Source: Scleropages formosus (taxonomy: Eukaryota; Chordata; Actinopteri; Osteoglossiformes; Osteoglossidae). From it: DNA of 64,000 nucleotides. Under the pieces are notes generated by a model. It saw nothing but the letters and a program-made list of their open reading frames with translations, was not told the DNA's origin and made no database searches. The stretch is taken from positions 12,662,610 through 12,726,609 of the forward strand of contig NC_041806.1 in the NCBI RefSeq assembly GCF_900964775.1, read 5' to 3'. Both the position numbers and the translations under genes were made by a program. This document shows positions 10,381 through 21,615 of this stretch, piece by piece (positions within the stretch are counted from its first letter, which is position 1; every line of letters begins with the position of its first letter).

Positions 10381-11685
10381 GATCACACTCCTTAGCCTCC
10401 CTGGGAAAGTCTATGCCAGGGTACTGGAAAGGAGAATCCGACCGATAGTCGAACCTCGGATCCAGGAGGAGCAATGCGGTTTTCGCCCTGGCCGTGGAAC
10501 ACTGGACCAGCTCTATACCCTCACTAGGGTGCTGGAGGGTTCGTGGGAGTTTGCCCAACCAGTCCATATGTGTTTTGTGGACCTGGAGAAGGCATTCGAC
10601 CGTGTCCCTCGTGGCATCCTGTGGGAGGTACTTCGGGATTATGGGGTTCGGGGCTCGTTGCTATGGGCTGTTCGTTCCCTGTATGACCGGAGCAGGAGCT
10701 TGGTTCGCATTGCCGGCAGTAAGTCAGACCTTTTCCCGGTGCATGTTGGACTCCGCCAGGGCTGCCCTTTGTCACCGATTCTGTTCATTATCTTTATGGA
10801 CAGAATTTCTAGGCGCAGTCAGGGAACGGAGGGTGTCTGCTTTGGTGGCCGCGAGATCTCGTCTCTGCTTTTTGCGGACGATGTGGTCCTGTTGGCTTCA
10901 TCAGGTCAAGACTTGCAGCGTGCACTGGGGAGGTTTGCAGCCGAGTGCGAAGCGGCGGGGATGAGAATCAGCACCTCCAAATCCGAGGCCATGGTTCTCA
11001 GTCGGAAAAAGGTGGATTGCCCCCTCCGGGTTAGGGGGGAGTTGCTCCCTCAAGTGGAGGAGTTTAAGTATCTCGGGGTCTTGTTCACGAGTGAGGGAAA
11101 AATGGAGCGGCAGGTTGACAGGCGGATCGGTGCGGCGTCCGCAGTAATGCGGTCATTGTACCGGTCTGTTGTGGTGAAGAGGGAGCTGAGTCGTAAGGCG
11201 AAGCTCTCAATTTACCGGTCGATCTACGTTCCTACCCTCACCTATGGTCATGAACTCTGGATCATGACCGAAAGAATGAGATCGCGGATACAAGCGGCAG
11301 AAATGAGTTTCCTCCGCAGAGTGGCTGGGCGCACCCTTAGGGATAGGGTGAGGAGCTCAGTCACCCGGGAGGAGCTCGGAGTAGAGCCGCTGCTCCTCCG
11401 CATTGAGAGGAGCCAGTTGAGGTGGCTCGGGCATCTGTTCCGGATGCCTCCTGGACGCCTCCCTGGGGAGGTGTTCCGGGCTTGTCCCACTGGGAGGAGG
11501 CCTCGGGGCAGACCCAGGACACGTTGGAGAGACTATGTCTCCCGGCTGGCCTGGGAACGCCTTGGGGTTCCCCCAGAGGAACTGGAGGAGGTGTGCGGGG
11601 AGAGGGAAGTCTGGAGGACTCTGCTCGGACTGCTGCCCCCGCGACCCGGTCCCGGATAAAGCGGAGGAAGATGGATGGATGGATG
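10381..11685 (+). mobile_element. Rex3 (RTE-group) LINE, 5'-truncated, frame still open
   Basis: The frame is uninterrupted from the truncation point to the stop at 11657-11659, about 425 residues. It contains RT motifs 'EEQCGFRPGRGTLDQLYTL', 'CFVDLEKAFDRVPR', 'GLRQGCPLSPILFIIFMDR' and the catalytic 'LLFADDVVLLAS', then the C-terminal region 'RPRGRPRTRWRDYVSRLAW'. The 3' end is GATGGATGGATG, the tail type of fish Rex3. The target-site duplication TGCGTGTGTGG (10370-10380 and 11686-11696) proves it landed in the SINE tail. The endonuclease half is absent, so it cannot move by itself. The open frame suggests a recent insertion. Confidence 0.92.
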
Positions 11686-11949
11686 TGCGTGTGTGGTTGT
11701 AGCTAAATGGACGTAAGAAACTGACAACTGAGTATATATAAGGCTTTGATACACACATACTTGTTAAAGCAGGAGACATTCTTCATTGGTTTGGCTTTGC
11801 ACAAAAGATTTGTTAAATATCTGTGAAAATACACAATAGCACCAAACTTGTCTTTAGGGATTAATAGGTATGTGAGCAAGTGTATGTAATTAACATTAAT
11901 TACATGAATACGTGCTTTCTTTTTTTTCCTATTATCTTCAAGTATACAG

Positions 11950-12270
11950 GACATTAATGGAGATGACATCCTAAGAGACCTGCAAAAATCTACTATGGGC
12001 ATATACGTATTCAACCAGGAGGGTGCAGAAACTGCACATTATGATGATATTGGCATTCATGTTGAAGGAGCAGTCATTCTGCAAAACATTGGATCTGTAC
12101 CCCAAGCTTGTAAAATGATGCTCGGAGTCATTTATGCACTGAACATGGCTTACCGCAAAAATCTGAAGTATTACTATGAATTCACTTAGAAAGTGCTCTT
12201 TCGGATGGATGGTGAAACACTGTCCCCCAAAATCCTTGGACTAAAGAACAAAATCAGTGCTGCACTGTAA
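11950..12270 (+). pseudogene. Last exon of an uncharacterised fish multigene-family protein, with in-frame TAG
   Basis: After an acceptor-like TATACAG (11943-11949) the frame runs to TAA at 12268-12270. It reads 'DILRDLQKSTMGIYVFNQEG', 'DDIGIHVEGAVILQNIGSVP', 'ACKMMLGVIYALNMAY' and, after a TAG at 12187-12189, 'KVLFRMDGETLSPKILGLKN'. This layout (DIGI..EG..VL, then GLIYALNL.YP, then F...F..LDG..LSPK...LKN) is the C-terminus of an expanded family of fish proteins, some annotated as SAMD3-like. That identification is from memory. The TAG sits where the family usually has a Gln codon (CAG), consistent with one C-to-T change. A poly(A) signal AATAAA lies at 12641-12646. No upstream exons are certain. 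It may be a young pseudogene or part of a larger gene. Confidence 0.5.
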
Positions 12271-13028
12271 GATTTTGTCAGCCGCACCCTGTAAAGCTGC
12301 AGTGGTGTGTTTTTTTTTTTTGTTGGGGAGTAAGAAAGAACACATACAATGACGTGAATTGTGAAATGCAGTTTCAGATGATCTTTTAAATTGATGAACA
12401 AATTGAAAAAAGAACATTTAAAGATGTACTAGGGATTTTGTGGATTATTCATTAGAAATGAAAATTGCAACCCTTGACAAAGGTGCTTGTTTTTGTCAGA
12501 AACTGGGTAGTATATTCTCTATTTTCATTACACCTAATGCATGTTATACTTTCTGGAAGAAATTGTACTGTATGTTTTCTGGAGTCTTGGTTGATTAGAC
12601 TTCATTCTGACATTTTTGAATTGCTTAATTGAAGTGTCACAATAAAGTCAACAGCTGTTAAAAATATTTTGTTCGCTTTATTTGACTGAATATTTCATTT
12701 ATTTAAAGTCAGGCTACTAATGATAGCCAAAAATGTTTAATTAGATTAAACGTAACTTTTAGTATGTAAAAATTTAACTATTAAATTGATCCAAAAAACC
12801 CTGGATAACAGCAATCTAAGTTACATAAGAAATTTTCGTACTAAACATGGGTTTAGTTGGAAATACTAAGAAAATTAGAGTAAACTCTACTTAAAATAGT
12901 TCAGCTAAAAATACAAATAAAAAAGAAAAGATCTTACTTAAAAACATTAAGTACAGTTAACTTAAATATGTCTGATTTAGATAAGTTTATTTTGTGCAAC
13001 CCTTTGACATAATACAATTAAGTAAATT
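12271..13028. other. AT-rich sequence, probably 3' UTR then intergenic
   Basis: No open frame of note. The AATAAA at 12641-12646 would end a transcript from the exon at 11950-12270. Beyond it, 12700-12990 is AT-rich with repeated TTAAATA/AACTTA words and no recognisable gene or element. Confidence 0.5.
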
Positions 13029-13252
13029 CACACACATACCCACACACTGTCTGAAACCGCTTATCGCGAGTGGGGTCGCGGTTGAGCCGGCGCCTAACCC
13101 GGCAACACAGGAGGCAAAGCTGGAGGGGGAGGGGACACACCCAGGACGGGACAGAGGTCCATTGCAAGGCACCCCAAACAGGACTCCAACCACAGACCCA
13201 CCAGAGGGCAGGGTCGACCCGGTCAAGCCTGCTGCACCAGCAAGCCCCGACT
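13029..13252 (-). mobile_element. tRNA-derived SINE, type B
   Basis: Minus-strand copy with the 3' end CCGCTTATCGCGAGTGGGG and a head near 13245. It is diverged, without a clear target-site duplication. It may lie within the long 3' side of PDCD2L. Confidence 0.85.
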
Positions 13253-13267
13253 AAGTAAATTCAACAT

Positions 13268-13500
13268 TTTTTTTTCTCCCCCCAGTGTTTGCCTGCCTAG
13301 CTGCTTGTTTAACTATGTGAGTGCCTGTCAGCCTGCTTAACTGCGTGTCTGCGTGTTTGTCTTAATACCTACCTGCATGAGTACTTGCCTGCCTGTCTGT
13401 TCTGATGTACTTGTTTTTCTTGCCTCATGCCTCTGTTAAAGCGCTCTGTGTCACTGTGTGAGAAGAGCGCTCTATAAAAATAAATTGAATTGAATTGAAC
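13268..13500 (+). mobile_element. L2-group LINE 3' tail
   Basis: It reads CTTGCCTCATGCCTCTGTTAA, then GCGCTCTGTGTCACTGTGTG and AGAAGAGCGCTCTATAAAAA before an (AATTG)n end. The same tail recurs at 25425, 27255, 40354, 46500, 46690 and 59991. The upstream CCTGCCTG/CTGCTTAACTG words (13290-13400) are low-complexity. Confidence 0.65.
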
Positions 13501-13504
13501 TGGC

Positions 13505-13712
13505 AGGGGGGTGCGGTGGTGCAGCAGGCTTGGCTGAGTCCCACTCTCTGGTGGGTCTGGGGTTTGAGTTTTGCTTGAGGTGCCTTGCAACGAACTGGAG
13601 TCCTGTCCTGGGGGTGTCCCCTCCCCCTCCAACCTTGTGCCGTGTTAGGTTCCGGTTCACCGCAGCCCCACTCAGGACAAACAGTTTCAGACTGTGTGTG
13701 TGTGTGTGAATT
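13505..13712 (+). mobile_element. tRNA-derived SINE, type B
   Basis: The head reads GCAGCAGGCTTGGCTGAGTCC and the 3' end CAAACAGTTTCAGACTGTGTG. It sits inside the AATTG repeat that ends the L2 tail: TTGAATTGAA occurs on both sides (13488-13498 and 13709-13724). Confidence 0.88.
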
Positions 13713-13795
13713 GAATTGAATTGAATATAATGAACATTACTGGGACATACAATGTGAGTGAAATAAAGTGATTTAGGACAATGCAAAGTTTTAAA

Positions 13796-16700
13796 TTAGA
13801 TCATTGTGAACAGTTTCTGATCAGGATCGGTCTGCACCAACACATACTCCTCAAGAGGTATGAGAGTGTCACGTGGCCAGCAGCTGCTTCGACAGGTGTA
13901 CACGAACACTGTTCCAAACTCCAGCAACTGTCCTGAGAAATCGAGAAGCACAGTCAAAAATATCCTACAATGGCATTCTGGTACAGCAGGCAAAGCAGGC
14001 ACAACAGGCACAGCAAGTAAAAACTGAAGACCATCAAAGGATCAAGAGGATAACTTTACTAGGGATATTAGTAGGGCTTTCTAAAACGAACTCAACAAAA
14101 AGCCAACCTTACACATATTACATGTAGGTTTCACCATTCACCTAAACATTCTTCACATTTTAAATGCTATAACCATTAAGCAGGACCTTGTCATTGTTTT
14201 TTTAGCCTGTTGCAGTACGTGACTAATCATTAACTAATACTGCTGTGTAAACAGGTTCTATACTAAATTTTCTGTCCATGTTGATGCTGAATGGTTGACC
14301 ACTGCTCTATAATAAAGTTAGGGACAGCTGGTAGAGTAGTGGTTAGTTAGAGCTGCTGCCACTGGACTTGAAACTTACCTCCTACTGCACTACATTTAAG
14401 TAAGGTGCTGACCCTTAATTGCTTCAGTAAAAAATACCCAGCTGTATAATTGGGTAAATCATTAGCTTAACATTGTCATTTTCGAGAAAAGTGTCAGCCT
14501 AATGAATAAATGTAAATATGTTAACACAGGCCAGACTTCAGTCCAAGCTGCTCACTAAGCTTACTAAGTACATACCAGATTACAAACTCACCTGAGCTTT
14601 GATTTACAGGGCTAAGAAAGCTGACAAAGGCAGGCATAAGCTGAAATTCAAATATCCGTTGATTTCCACAGTAAGAGCAAGGTGGTATTCTCTGTGCAAC
14701 CTTGGATTTCAGATCAGTTATGAGCAAAGGAGACCCATTCCAACAGTATCTGGGAAGGGGAAAAAACAAACCTTTTCACCAGGTACATCATATAATCTAC
14801 ACACAGTGAAAGAAGACCAACTCTCCTGATCTGTCAACAATAAAATTTTAAAACACAAACTCAGGTGACTTTAGGTAATATCTTATTAGGTCCGGCTCTT
14901 CAATAATTTATAATATTTTAATTTCACAAATAATATTAAACGGATCACATTTCTTCAGCATCAAAAAGCAACATACTTTTACAGTCAAAGAGATACTTCC
15001 GAATGAAAATCATGTTAAAAATTGTAAACAACAATTTGAGACCTGTGTTCATTGAATGAATAGCACCATCCATCCATTCGTTCATACATCCAATTTTAAT
15101 AACTGCTGTCCTGACCAGGGTTGCCATGAACCAGAGCCAGGACATACAGAAGCACTGGGTGCAAGGCTGGAGTACATCCTAGATGTGGCTGATGGATAGA
15201 TAGAGAGTACCTACCTGGCTGGGTGGTACGGTGGCACAGCGAGTAGCGCTGCTGTCTCACAGGGGCTGGGTGGTGCGAGAGAATGTGGGTTCGATCCCCA
15301 CTCAGTCTGTGTGGAGTTTGCATGCTCTCCCCATGTCTGCATGGGTTTCCTTTGAGTGATCCTCTTTCCTCCCACAGTCCAAAGACATGCTGTTCAGGTT
15401 CCCCATAGTGTGTGAGTGACACAGAGAGAGTGGGTTCCACTGATGTATGGATGAGTGACCCATTGTAAGTAGTGTATCTAGCAGTGTAAGTCATCTTGGT
15501 GAATAAGGTGTGTGCGCTGATAACACTACATAGCATCCATTGTAAGTCGCTTTGGAGAAAAGCCTCAGCTAAATAAATGTACATGGGATGCTAGTCCATC
15601 ACAAGGTACCCACACATGCAAACACTAAACTCACACACTAGAAGCAATTTAGTCACCAATCCACCTGAACTGCACATCTTTGGACTTTTGGAGGAAACCA
15701 CAGCACCCACAGAAAACTCATGCACACACAGACTAAGCAGGAATCAAACCCACATTCTCTTGCAACAAATGGCACATTCATATTATTTTTAGTAGTTCAG
15801 TAAAAGTTTAGACAGAAAGAAACATATACAAGTGTCCAATAATAACAGGATATTGTTCTACAGCATCTTCATAAATGTACCCTTACCGTAAAATCTGTTT
15901 TGGACAAATGGAAATGCGCTTCATGAACTTGCAGAACACCTTATCACCATGGCTAGCTTGGGTCTTTTCATACTTCTCTACCTCCCAAACACCTTCACTG
16001 CTGAAAATACAAAAAGTGACATTACAATCAAACTCTGTTACAGAGTGCAAAACATTCACATCTGACTCTTCCCAAAGGCAACTTAATAAGAAGTGCAATT
16101 TTTACTGTAACAATTCGAAGTACCTTTCTTAAGGGTACTACAGGAAGAGCAGCAATTTTAACTAGGATTCTTCAAACTGTAAGAAAATGGGTCTAATATG
16201 CTATCTGTTGGCCAATATGAATTCGTTTGGATCATATTTTATGTGTGGCACTTTATAGATCCTGTTCTTGATGTGACAATAACCAAATGAGTGATTTAGT
16301 CCTGAAATGGGTTAAATGAACTTGATGAAACACATCAAACACTGACAGAAGAGGTAAGACCCAATATCTTACCGAGATACTGAAGACATGGCTGATGAAT
16401 GGATAGAGAGTACCTACCTGTCTAGCTGGCCAATAGTAATGCCCTCTCTAGTCTCATAGTCTTGCAGCAATCTCTGGACATGTTCCATATCGGGCTGTTC
16501 CTTAAAGCTCCCTTCCTCCACCACACATATGTAGTAAGGCTTGAAGACTGGCAAGGATCCTGGGAGAACCAGACCAAACTCCAGAGGAGGACACTCCACT
16601 GTCTCAGTCAAACTAAGGCCCAGCAGCTTGTTGCTGACTTCCACCTTTGGCACAAAGCAGCTCTGAGAGGACTTGCCACTCTGGGTGGGGTCACTCACTG

Positions 16701-19700
16701 CATCCTGCTCCTCTTCTACACCCCAGTCATCAGCACCCTCAAACCAGTCATTGGATGTCATTGGGACCTCCTTTTTCTGAAGTACCTTGACTCTGTGGGT
16801 CACTTTCAAATGTGACTCCAGGAACTGGGAGCGGAGCACCTTCCAACTGTAAACCACAGAGACATCACACCAGGAGGACATCAACATCAGCAGATCCCAC
16901 AGAAAATCGAAAGGGACACAACACAAACACAGTCATCACAAGTTCCTTCAGTTTTACCAGGGTAACAGAACAAGTCAGGTACAGTGAGCTGTATTAACAA
17001 GGCAATGTTTGCTCAGTGGGAACTAAAACTAGTTCAAGTTTATTGTCATAGATACAAGTACCATGTACATGTATCATGAAAATCTTCCTGAATGCTTCTC
17101 CACAGACTATGGACAAAGACAATGACAGTGAGTAGTGCAATAGCAATAAATAATGGTAACAGTAATAACAATAATGCCAGTTGACAGTCAGAGAACTCAC
17201 ATAACGAGAGAATGAGATTGCTTCAAGTGGCAGTGTAATTTAACAATGTGCTTGGGTGGAGCAGTCCAACTCTAATTACTAAAGGTAGCACATTGGTTAG
17301 TGTTGTATACTCTTACAGCAGTGGGGTAAAAGCTGTTCCTGTACCTAGCTGTGTGGGTTCGAATAGACCTAAGCCGTTTTGCAGATGGCAGGGAAGAGAT
17401 GAGTGCCCGTGCGGGGTGAATATGATCTCTCATGATGCGCATCGTCTTTCTGAGGCAGTGTGTGGTGTAGGTGTCCTGTACTGCTGGTAGCTGTGTGCCG
17501 ATGATTTCCTGAGCCGTTTTGACCACCCTCTGTAGGGCTTTCTTGGAGCAGCTGCCACCCCAGGATGTAATATACCCTGTGAGGAAGGACTCCACAGCAC
17601 ACCTGTAGAAAGTGGTGAGGACTGTAGTGGAGATCTTGGCTTTCTTCAGACTCCTGAGGAAGTGGAGGTGTTGATGGGCCTTTTTGATGGTTGATGTTGT
17701 GTGCTCAGTCCATATGAGTTTGGCAGTGAGGGTGACCCCAAGGAATTTGAAGCTGTTGACCCTCTCTACAATGTCCCCTCCTATGCAGATGAGGGCCTGA
17801 ACCGTATCCTGTTTCCTGAAGTCAGTCAATCACCAACTCCTTAGTTTTACTGACATGAGTGACAGGTTGTCCTGGCACCACTCTGCCAGGAGCCTCATCT
17901 CCTCTCTGTAGGTTGTCTCATCATTGTTGGCGATCAGACCCACAATGGTGGTATCGTCAGCAAACTTTATGATGGCGTTGGAGCTGTGAATGGCCACACA
18001 GTCATGTGTGAATAGGGAGTATAGCACTGGGCTCAAGACGCTTCCCTCTGGAGTGCCAGTGTTGAGGATCAGTGGCGAGGGAGGTATTACTGGCAATCCG
18101 CACACGCTGGGGTCTGTTGGTGAGGAAATCCAGGATCCAACTGCACAATGTGGCACTCAGTTCCAGCCCTAGTAGTTTCTGGATCAGCTTGGTTGGGATG
18201 ACAGTGTTAAATGCTGAGCTATAGTCTACAAACAATAGCCTTGCATAGCAGTTTTTATTATCCAGGTGAGACAGAATGGTGTGAAGTATGTGTGATATCA
18301 CATCTTCAGTGGATCTGTTGTGGCAGCAGGCAAACTGCAGTGGGTCCAGAGTGCCTGGGATGGTGTCCTTAGTGTGTCCCAGCACCAGCCTCTCTAAGCA
18401 TTTCATTGCAATGGGGGTCAGTGCCACCGGGCGATAGTCATTAAGCCAGCTCACTTTGTTCTTCTTAGGAACGGGGATGATGGTGGCGTTTTTGAAACAA
18501 GTGGGTACACACACACATTTTCAGAACCGCTTGTCCCATACGGGGTCGCAGGGAACCGGAGCCTACCCGGCAACACAGGGCGTAAGGCTGGAGGAGGAGG
18601 GGACACACCCAGGACGGGACGCCAGTCCATCGCAAGGCACCCCAAGCGGGACTTGAACCCCAGACCCACCAGAGAGCAGGACTGTGGTCCAACAAGTGGG
18701 TACAGTTGAGCTTTTTAAGGAGGTATTAAATATGTCCATGAAGACAGTAGCCAGTTGCTCACTGCATGTTTTTAAAACTCGCCCTGAAATTCCGTCCGGA
18801 ATTAACTATTTGTTAACTGAGTTTCTGACTAAAGTAATTACTTAAAATGATTTAAAGGAAGTAATCAAGTCAGGATGAACAATATTTTTTCCAGTTGCAT
18901 TAAATGAAGTTGGAATTTATGATGTTAAATTCCATCACCAACAAGTTCTTGGCACCCATCTACCCCAAACACATTGGATCTCCTAGCAAAGCCTCATTCT
19001 CTGCATTTTAACCCCATGAGAAAGTGAAATCTGCAAATTCCTGTTTTCACAAAGTGCCACTGACAGCTCCCTTGATTTCATCCCTTCATCTTTCCTACAG
19101 GCCATCTCTCCAATTTATTTCTTTAATCTCTCCTATCATTAACTCCTCACTCCCCCAGTTACTTCCCATCTGCCTTTAAAACTGCCGCTATCCACCTTTT
19201 TTTTTTTCCCCCGTTTAAAAGAAAAAAAAGAAAAAAAAAAGGAAAGGAAAAAAAAAAAAAAAACCCCAATCTGAGTTCAGAATTACAAGCCAATCTTTTT
19301 TTCTCCTTTTTCAATCAAAAACTCTATAACAGCAAACCTACAACCAGTTATCTGTATTCCTAAAACAGAATAACCTGAGAAATGTGAAAAAGAGAAATGT
19401 GTCTGCTAAATGAATAAATAAGTAGAGAAATACACAAATGCATGTACAAAAATAAGTATGTTTAAAAAGTACGCTAATGATGCCACCCAGGCTGGTGCTG
19501 AAATCTCTGAAAAGTGCATTTCAACAGAAGGAGAGATACCAACATGTGTTTCAAAGTACAATCACTTAATCCAATACCACCAGCATTCCTTACAAGCAGC
19601 CTAAGAATAACCACTGTTGTCTCAAATAAGGATGTTAAGAATACTGCCAGCTTTCATGAGCTAGTACCAAATTATTAGCACAAGGTAATAGGAAAAGGTG

Positions 19701-20715
19701 GGTTTTACCTTTCGGATTTCCCACTGCATTCTGGACGAGCACAGGCGAACACATTTACAGTGCGGTGATACGGAGACACCTCCAACGGGCAGTACACCTG
19801 CACAATATGCGCAAGGACTGCCCCGCAGACAGCACAACAAGGGTTATGCAGGGATACCGAAGGAGGGTAGTCCTGAAATACCAAAGATTGAGAATATCCC
19901 TCTTGCAAACAGAGTAAAACATTTTTGTAAACACTTTTATAAGTTTAAAAGTACTTGTCAATGTGCTTTACAATAAAAAGCACACACAGGTTTACAAAGT
20001 AATTTACTGCAGATACAAGCACAGAAATAATGAAAATATAACAAAAACAGCAAAGTAAAATACATGATAGGAGACAACAGAAAGAAGGAAGCACTGGTTA
20101 TTTTACTGTGATTCAGAACACTCTTATGCAGATGCCCAGAGTAAGAGACTTCTTTGAACAATTGGGCATAGCAGAAAGACCCCCATAGCATTGGCAAGCT
20201 TGTGGCACGTGAACAAAATCAAATTACTGAAGGCTGCCAGGTAGGAAAACACTCAGAGAAGAAAGGAAAAATGAAGAAGTGCTAAGGTACTTAGGTCAGC
20301 ATGAAGGTTTTCAACAGGTGAACTGGTCAATTTCATTTTCCCGTCGTACAGTAGAGTGTACATGATCATAATGTACTCGGTAAAGTTCAGAACACAATCT
20401 GAGTCTGTGAGACTAGCAAAACTGGACGTAACAGACTACAGAGACTCTGAAACTTACGTCGTCTGTACAGAGAACCATCAGTTGACAGTTCAAATAAACT
20501 ATTAGCTAGCTTGTGAGACCACATGGCTGCTTCGCGCATGGCAGCAGCTGTCAGAACAACTCAGAAACTGAACATGTGCATTCAAGTGGAACAGTCGGTC
20601 CTCCTGTTATGTTTACCGGTAGTCCGCCGATCTTGTTAGTGAAACAAGTAGTACTCTTTCCACCAACGGCTTCATCACAAAGTCCAATGAGCACCTCTTC
20701 GTTCACTGACGCCAT
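13796..20715 (-). CDS. pdcd2l: PDCD2L, programmed cell death 2-like protein (6 coding exons, 366 aa)
   Basis: Exons on the minus strand: 20715-20617, 19872-19709, 16846-16418, 16000-15887, 14749-14592 and 13932-13796. All have GT donors and AG acceptors, and the phases join to 1101 nt. The start '[17 protein letters not shown]' resembles the mammalian N-terminus. Exon 2 holds the Cys-rich module '[20 protein letters not shown]...FACARPEC'. Exon 3 holds the acidic '[14 protein letters not shown]' and '[11 protein letters not shown]...[11 protein letters not shown]'. Exons 4-6 form the PDCD2_C domain with '[21 protein letters not shown]', '[19 protein letters not shown]' and '[14 protein letters not shown]'. 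From knowledge of the family, PDCD2L is a shuttling adaptor/chaperone linked to uS5 (RPS2) and 40S assembly. Human PDCD2L is 358 aa, so this one is full length. Intron 2 (2.86 kb) carries a Rex1 LINE and intron 4 (1.1 kb) carries nested SINEs. Confidence 0.95.
14322..14519 (+). mobile_element. tRNA-like SINE with L2-type tail (second SINE family)
   Basis: It starts GGACAGCTGGTAGAGTAGTGG, has a middle 'AAGGTGCTGACCCTTAATTGCT...CCCAGCTGTATAA', and ends with GAGAAAAGTGTCAGCCTAATGAATAAATG. Related copies lie at 28108, 35890 (minus), 46884 and 49140 (minus). It lies in PDCD2L intron 5. Confidence 0.6.
15186..15217 (+). repeat. Copy of the PDCD2L exon 3/intron 3 junction
   Basis: TGGCTGATG (15186-15194) plus the 19-base GATAGAGAGTACCTACCTG (15199-15217) match 16389-16397 and 16402-16420, the latter spanning the exon 3 splice donor (minus-strand CAG|GTAGGTACTC). 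The copy sits exactly at the left edge of the inserted SINE. Confidence 0.75.
15218..15588 (+). mobile_element. tRNA-derived SINE inserted into an older SINE
   Basis: The head reads GGTGGTACGGTGGCACAGCG with a B-box-like GGGTTCGATCC (15287-15297). The body reads CTCCCCATGTCTGCATGGG and CAAAGACATGCTGTTCAGG, and the tail is AAGTCGCTTTGGAGAAAAGC then AAATAAATG. All are standard parts of a common teleost tRNA-SINE. It lies in PDCD2L intron 4. Confidence 0.75.
17034..18806 (-). mobile_element. Rex1-like LINE in PDCD2L intron 2, 5'-truncated
   Basis: The minus-strand frames give '[21 protein letters not shown]', '[15 protein letters not shown]', '[20 protein letters not shown]', '[17 protein letters not shown]', '[21 protein letters not shown]' and '[19 protein letters not shown]', the order of a Rex1 RT and C-terminus. 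The 3' UTR includes the usual AAGTTTATTGTCATAGATAC (17037-17056 on the plus strand). A few stops and frameshifts break it. It shares its orientation with PDCD2L and contains a SINE at 18510-18690. It is better preserved than the copy at 1-1945. Confidence 0.85.
18510..18690 (-). mobile_element. tRNA-derived (TG)n-tailed SINE, type A, head clipped
   Basis: The 14-bp target-site duplication AACAAGTGGGTACA (18496-18509 and 18691-18704) sits inside the Rex1 RT. The first 20 or so bases of the head are missing, so this is a 5'-truncated insertion. Confidence 0.93.
19190..19275. repeat. Pyrimidine tract followed by purine tract (low complexity)
   Basis: A CCACC-T11-C5 run is followed within 10 bases by about 55 bases of A and G only. 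The T run and the A runs can pair as a hairpin. It lies in PDCD2L intron 2. Confidence 0.8.
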
Positions 20716-21612
20716 GTATGCTACGTACTTCTTGTTACGTAATACGTATACGTGCTGCGTGTTTGATCACGTGGGTAACATGGTAGGAATTTAATTTCAA
20801 AATAGAAAGTTACTTCAGATGCTGACTTCTCAGGTTACAGAAGCATTTATGCAATACGTGTGCACACGAGTGAGCCTATTGGAGGGCAAACCGAGGGCAT
20901 ACAAAATACAGATATTTATACACTATGGGGTGGGGTTAGTAAAGTTCCACTATTACAGCCGTTTGTTCAGCTTGTGCTTTGTTCCTCTTCTTAGACGCGT
21001 GGGTGAGTAGGCTAACTCCTTTCATCCCAGCCAGGGGAACGGATTCCTCCTGTGCCATCTTATCTTTGCGTAGCAGCAGCACCCCAGATGCAGTTATTAG
21101 TGTGGCCTTGCTTGCCGCCTCAACACTGGCTGGGTGTATTAATTATATTCTTGCAAGCAATTATGAATTACTACAGACAATCCCTAATTCATAGTTAAAA
21201 GGAGAATAAAGAGCCTTACACAAAGTAAAATGAACAATTGATGAAATTTTCTCTCACTTTGTCTTGTTTAGTCATTAATAAATTTAATGTATATATAATG
21301 ATTACAAACTTTTTCTTGAATTTGAAATTTTCATAGAAGCCTTAACGTCCATAGCTGTTGTGTTGGATTCTGTTTTTTAACTGAACATGTCAATGTATTC
21401 ATTCAAATTCAACTTTTGAAATGAAAGCAAAAATACTTAAGAGAAATATTCTCTTATGCTGGCCTCTTCTGTTAAAATGAAAAATACATTGAATGTTTTT
21501 ATATGGAAGTACTGCTATTTATAACAGTAATGATAACAACAGCCAACAAGGGAGAAGCAGAGCAAAATAAACAAAAATAAAGTCAAATAAATTAATTAGG
21601 GGATGTTTACAA
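20716..21612. other. PDCD2L upstream region and intergenic sequence
   Basis: 20716-21010 would hold the PDCD2L promoter. I see no TATA box at the expected distance, only scattered CpGs and ACGTA words (20720-20765). A small plus-strand frame at 20979-21194 has no recognisable relative. 21190-21610 is AT-rich with no gene. Confidence 0.45.
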
Positions 21613-21615
21613 TTA

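Larger units (their letters stand above)
15105..15775 (-). mobile_element. Older tRNA-like SINE, split by a second SINE
   Basis: The left part (15105-15185: AGGGTTGCCATGAACCAGAG, CACTGGGTGCAAGGCTGGAG) and the right part (15590-15775: GATGCTAGTCCATCACAAGG, CAATTTAGTCACCAATCCACC, TCTTTGGACTTTTGGAGGAA) are the two halves of a common fish repeat. They are separated by about 400 bases of another SINE. All of it lies in PDCD2L intron 4. Confidence 0.7.

Noticed and set aside
10160-11659. A 499-residue open frame that looks like one long gene.
   Set aside because: The first ~75 residues are translated SINE and the rest is the 3' half of a Rex3 ORF. The target-site duplication at the joint proves two unrelated insertions.
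16462-16815. A 117-residue plus-strand frame.
   Set aside because: It is antisense to PDCD2L exon 3, whose minus-strand frame is clearly conserved.
20979-21194. A small plus-strand frame upstream of PDCD2L as a divergent gene.
   Set aside because: No recognised relative, no splice signals, and composition close to the surrounding non-coding DNA.
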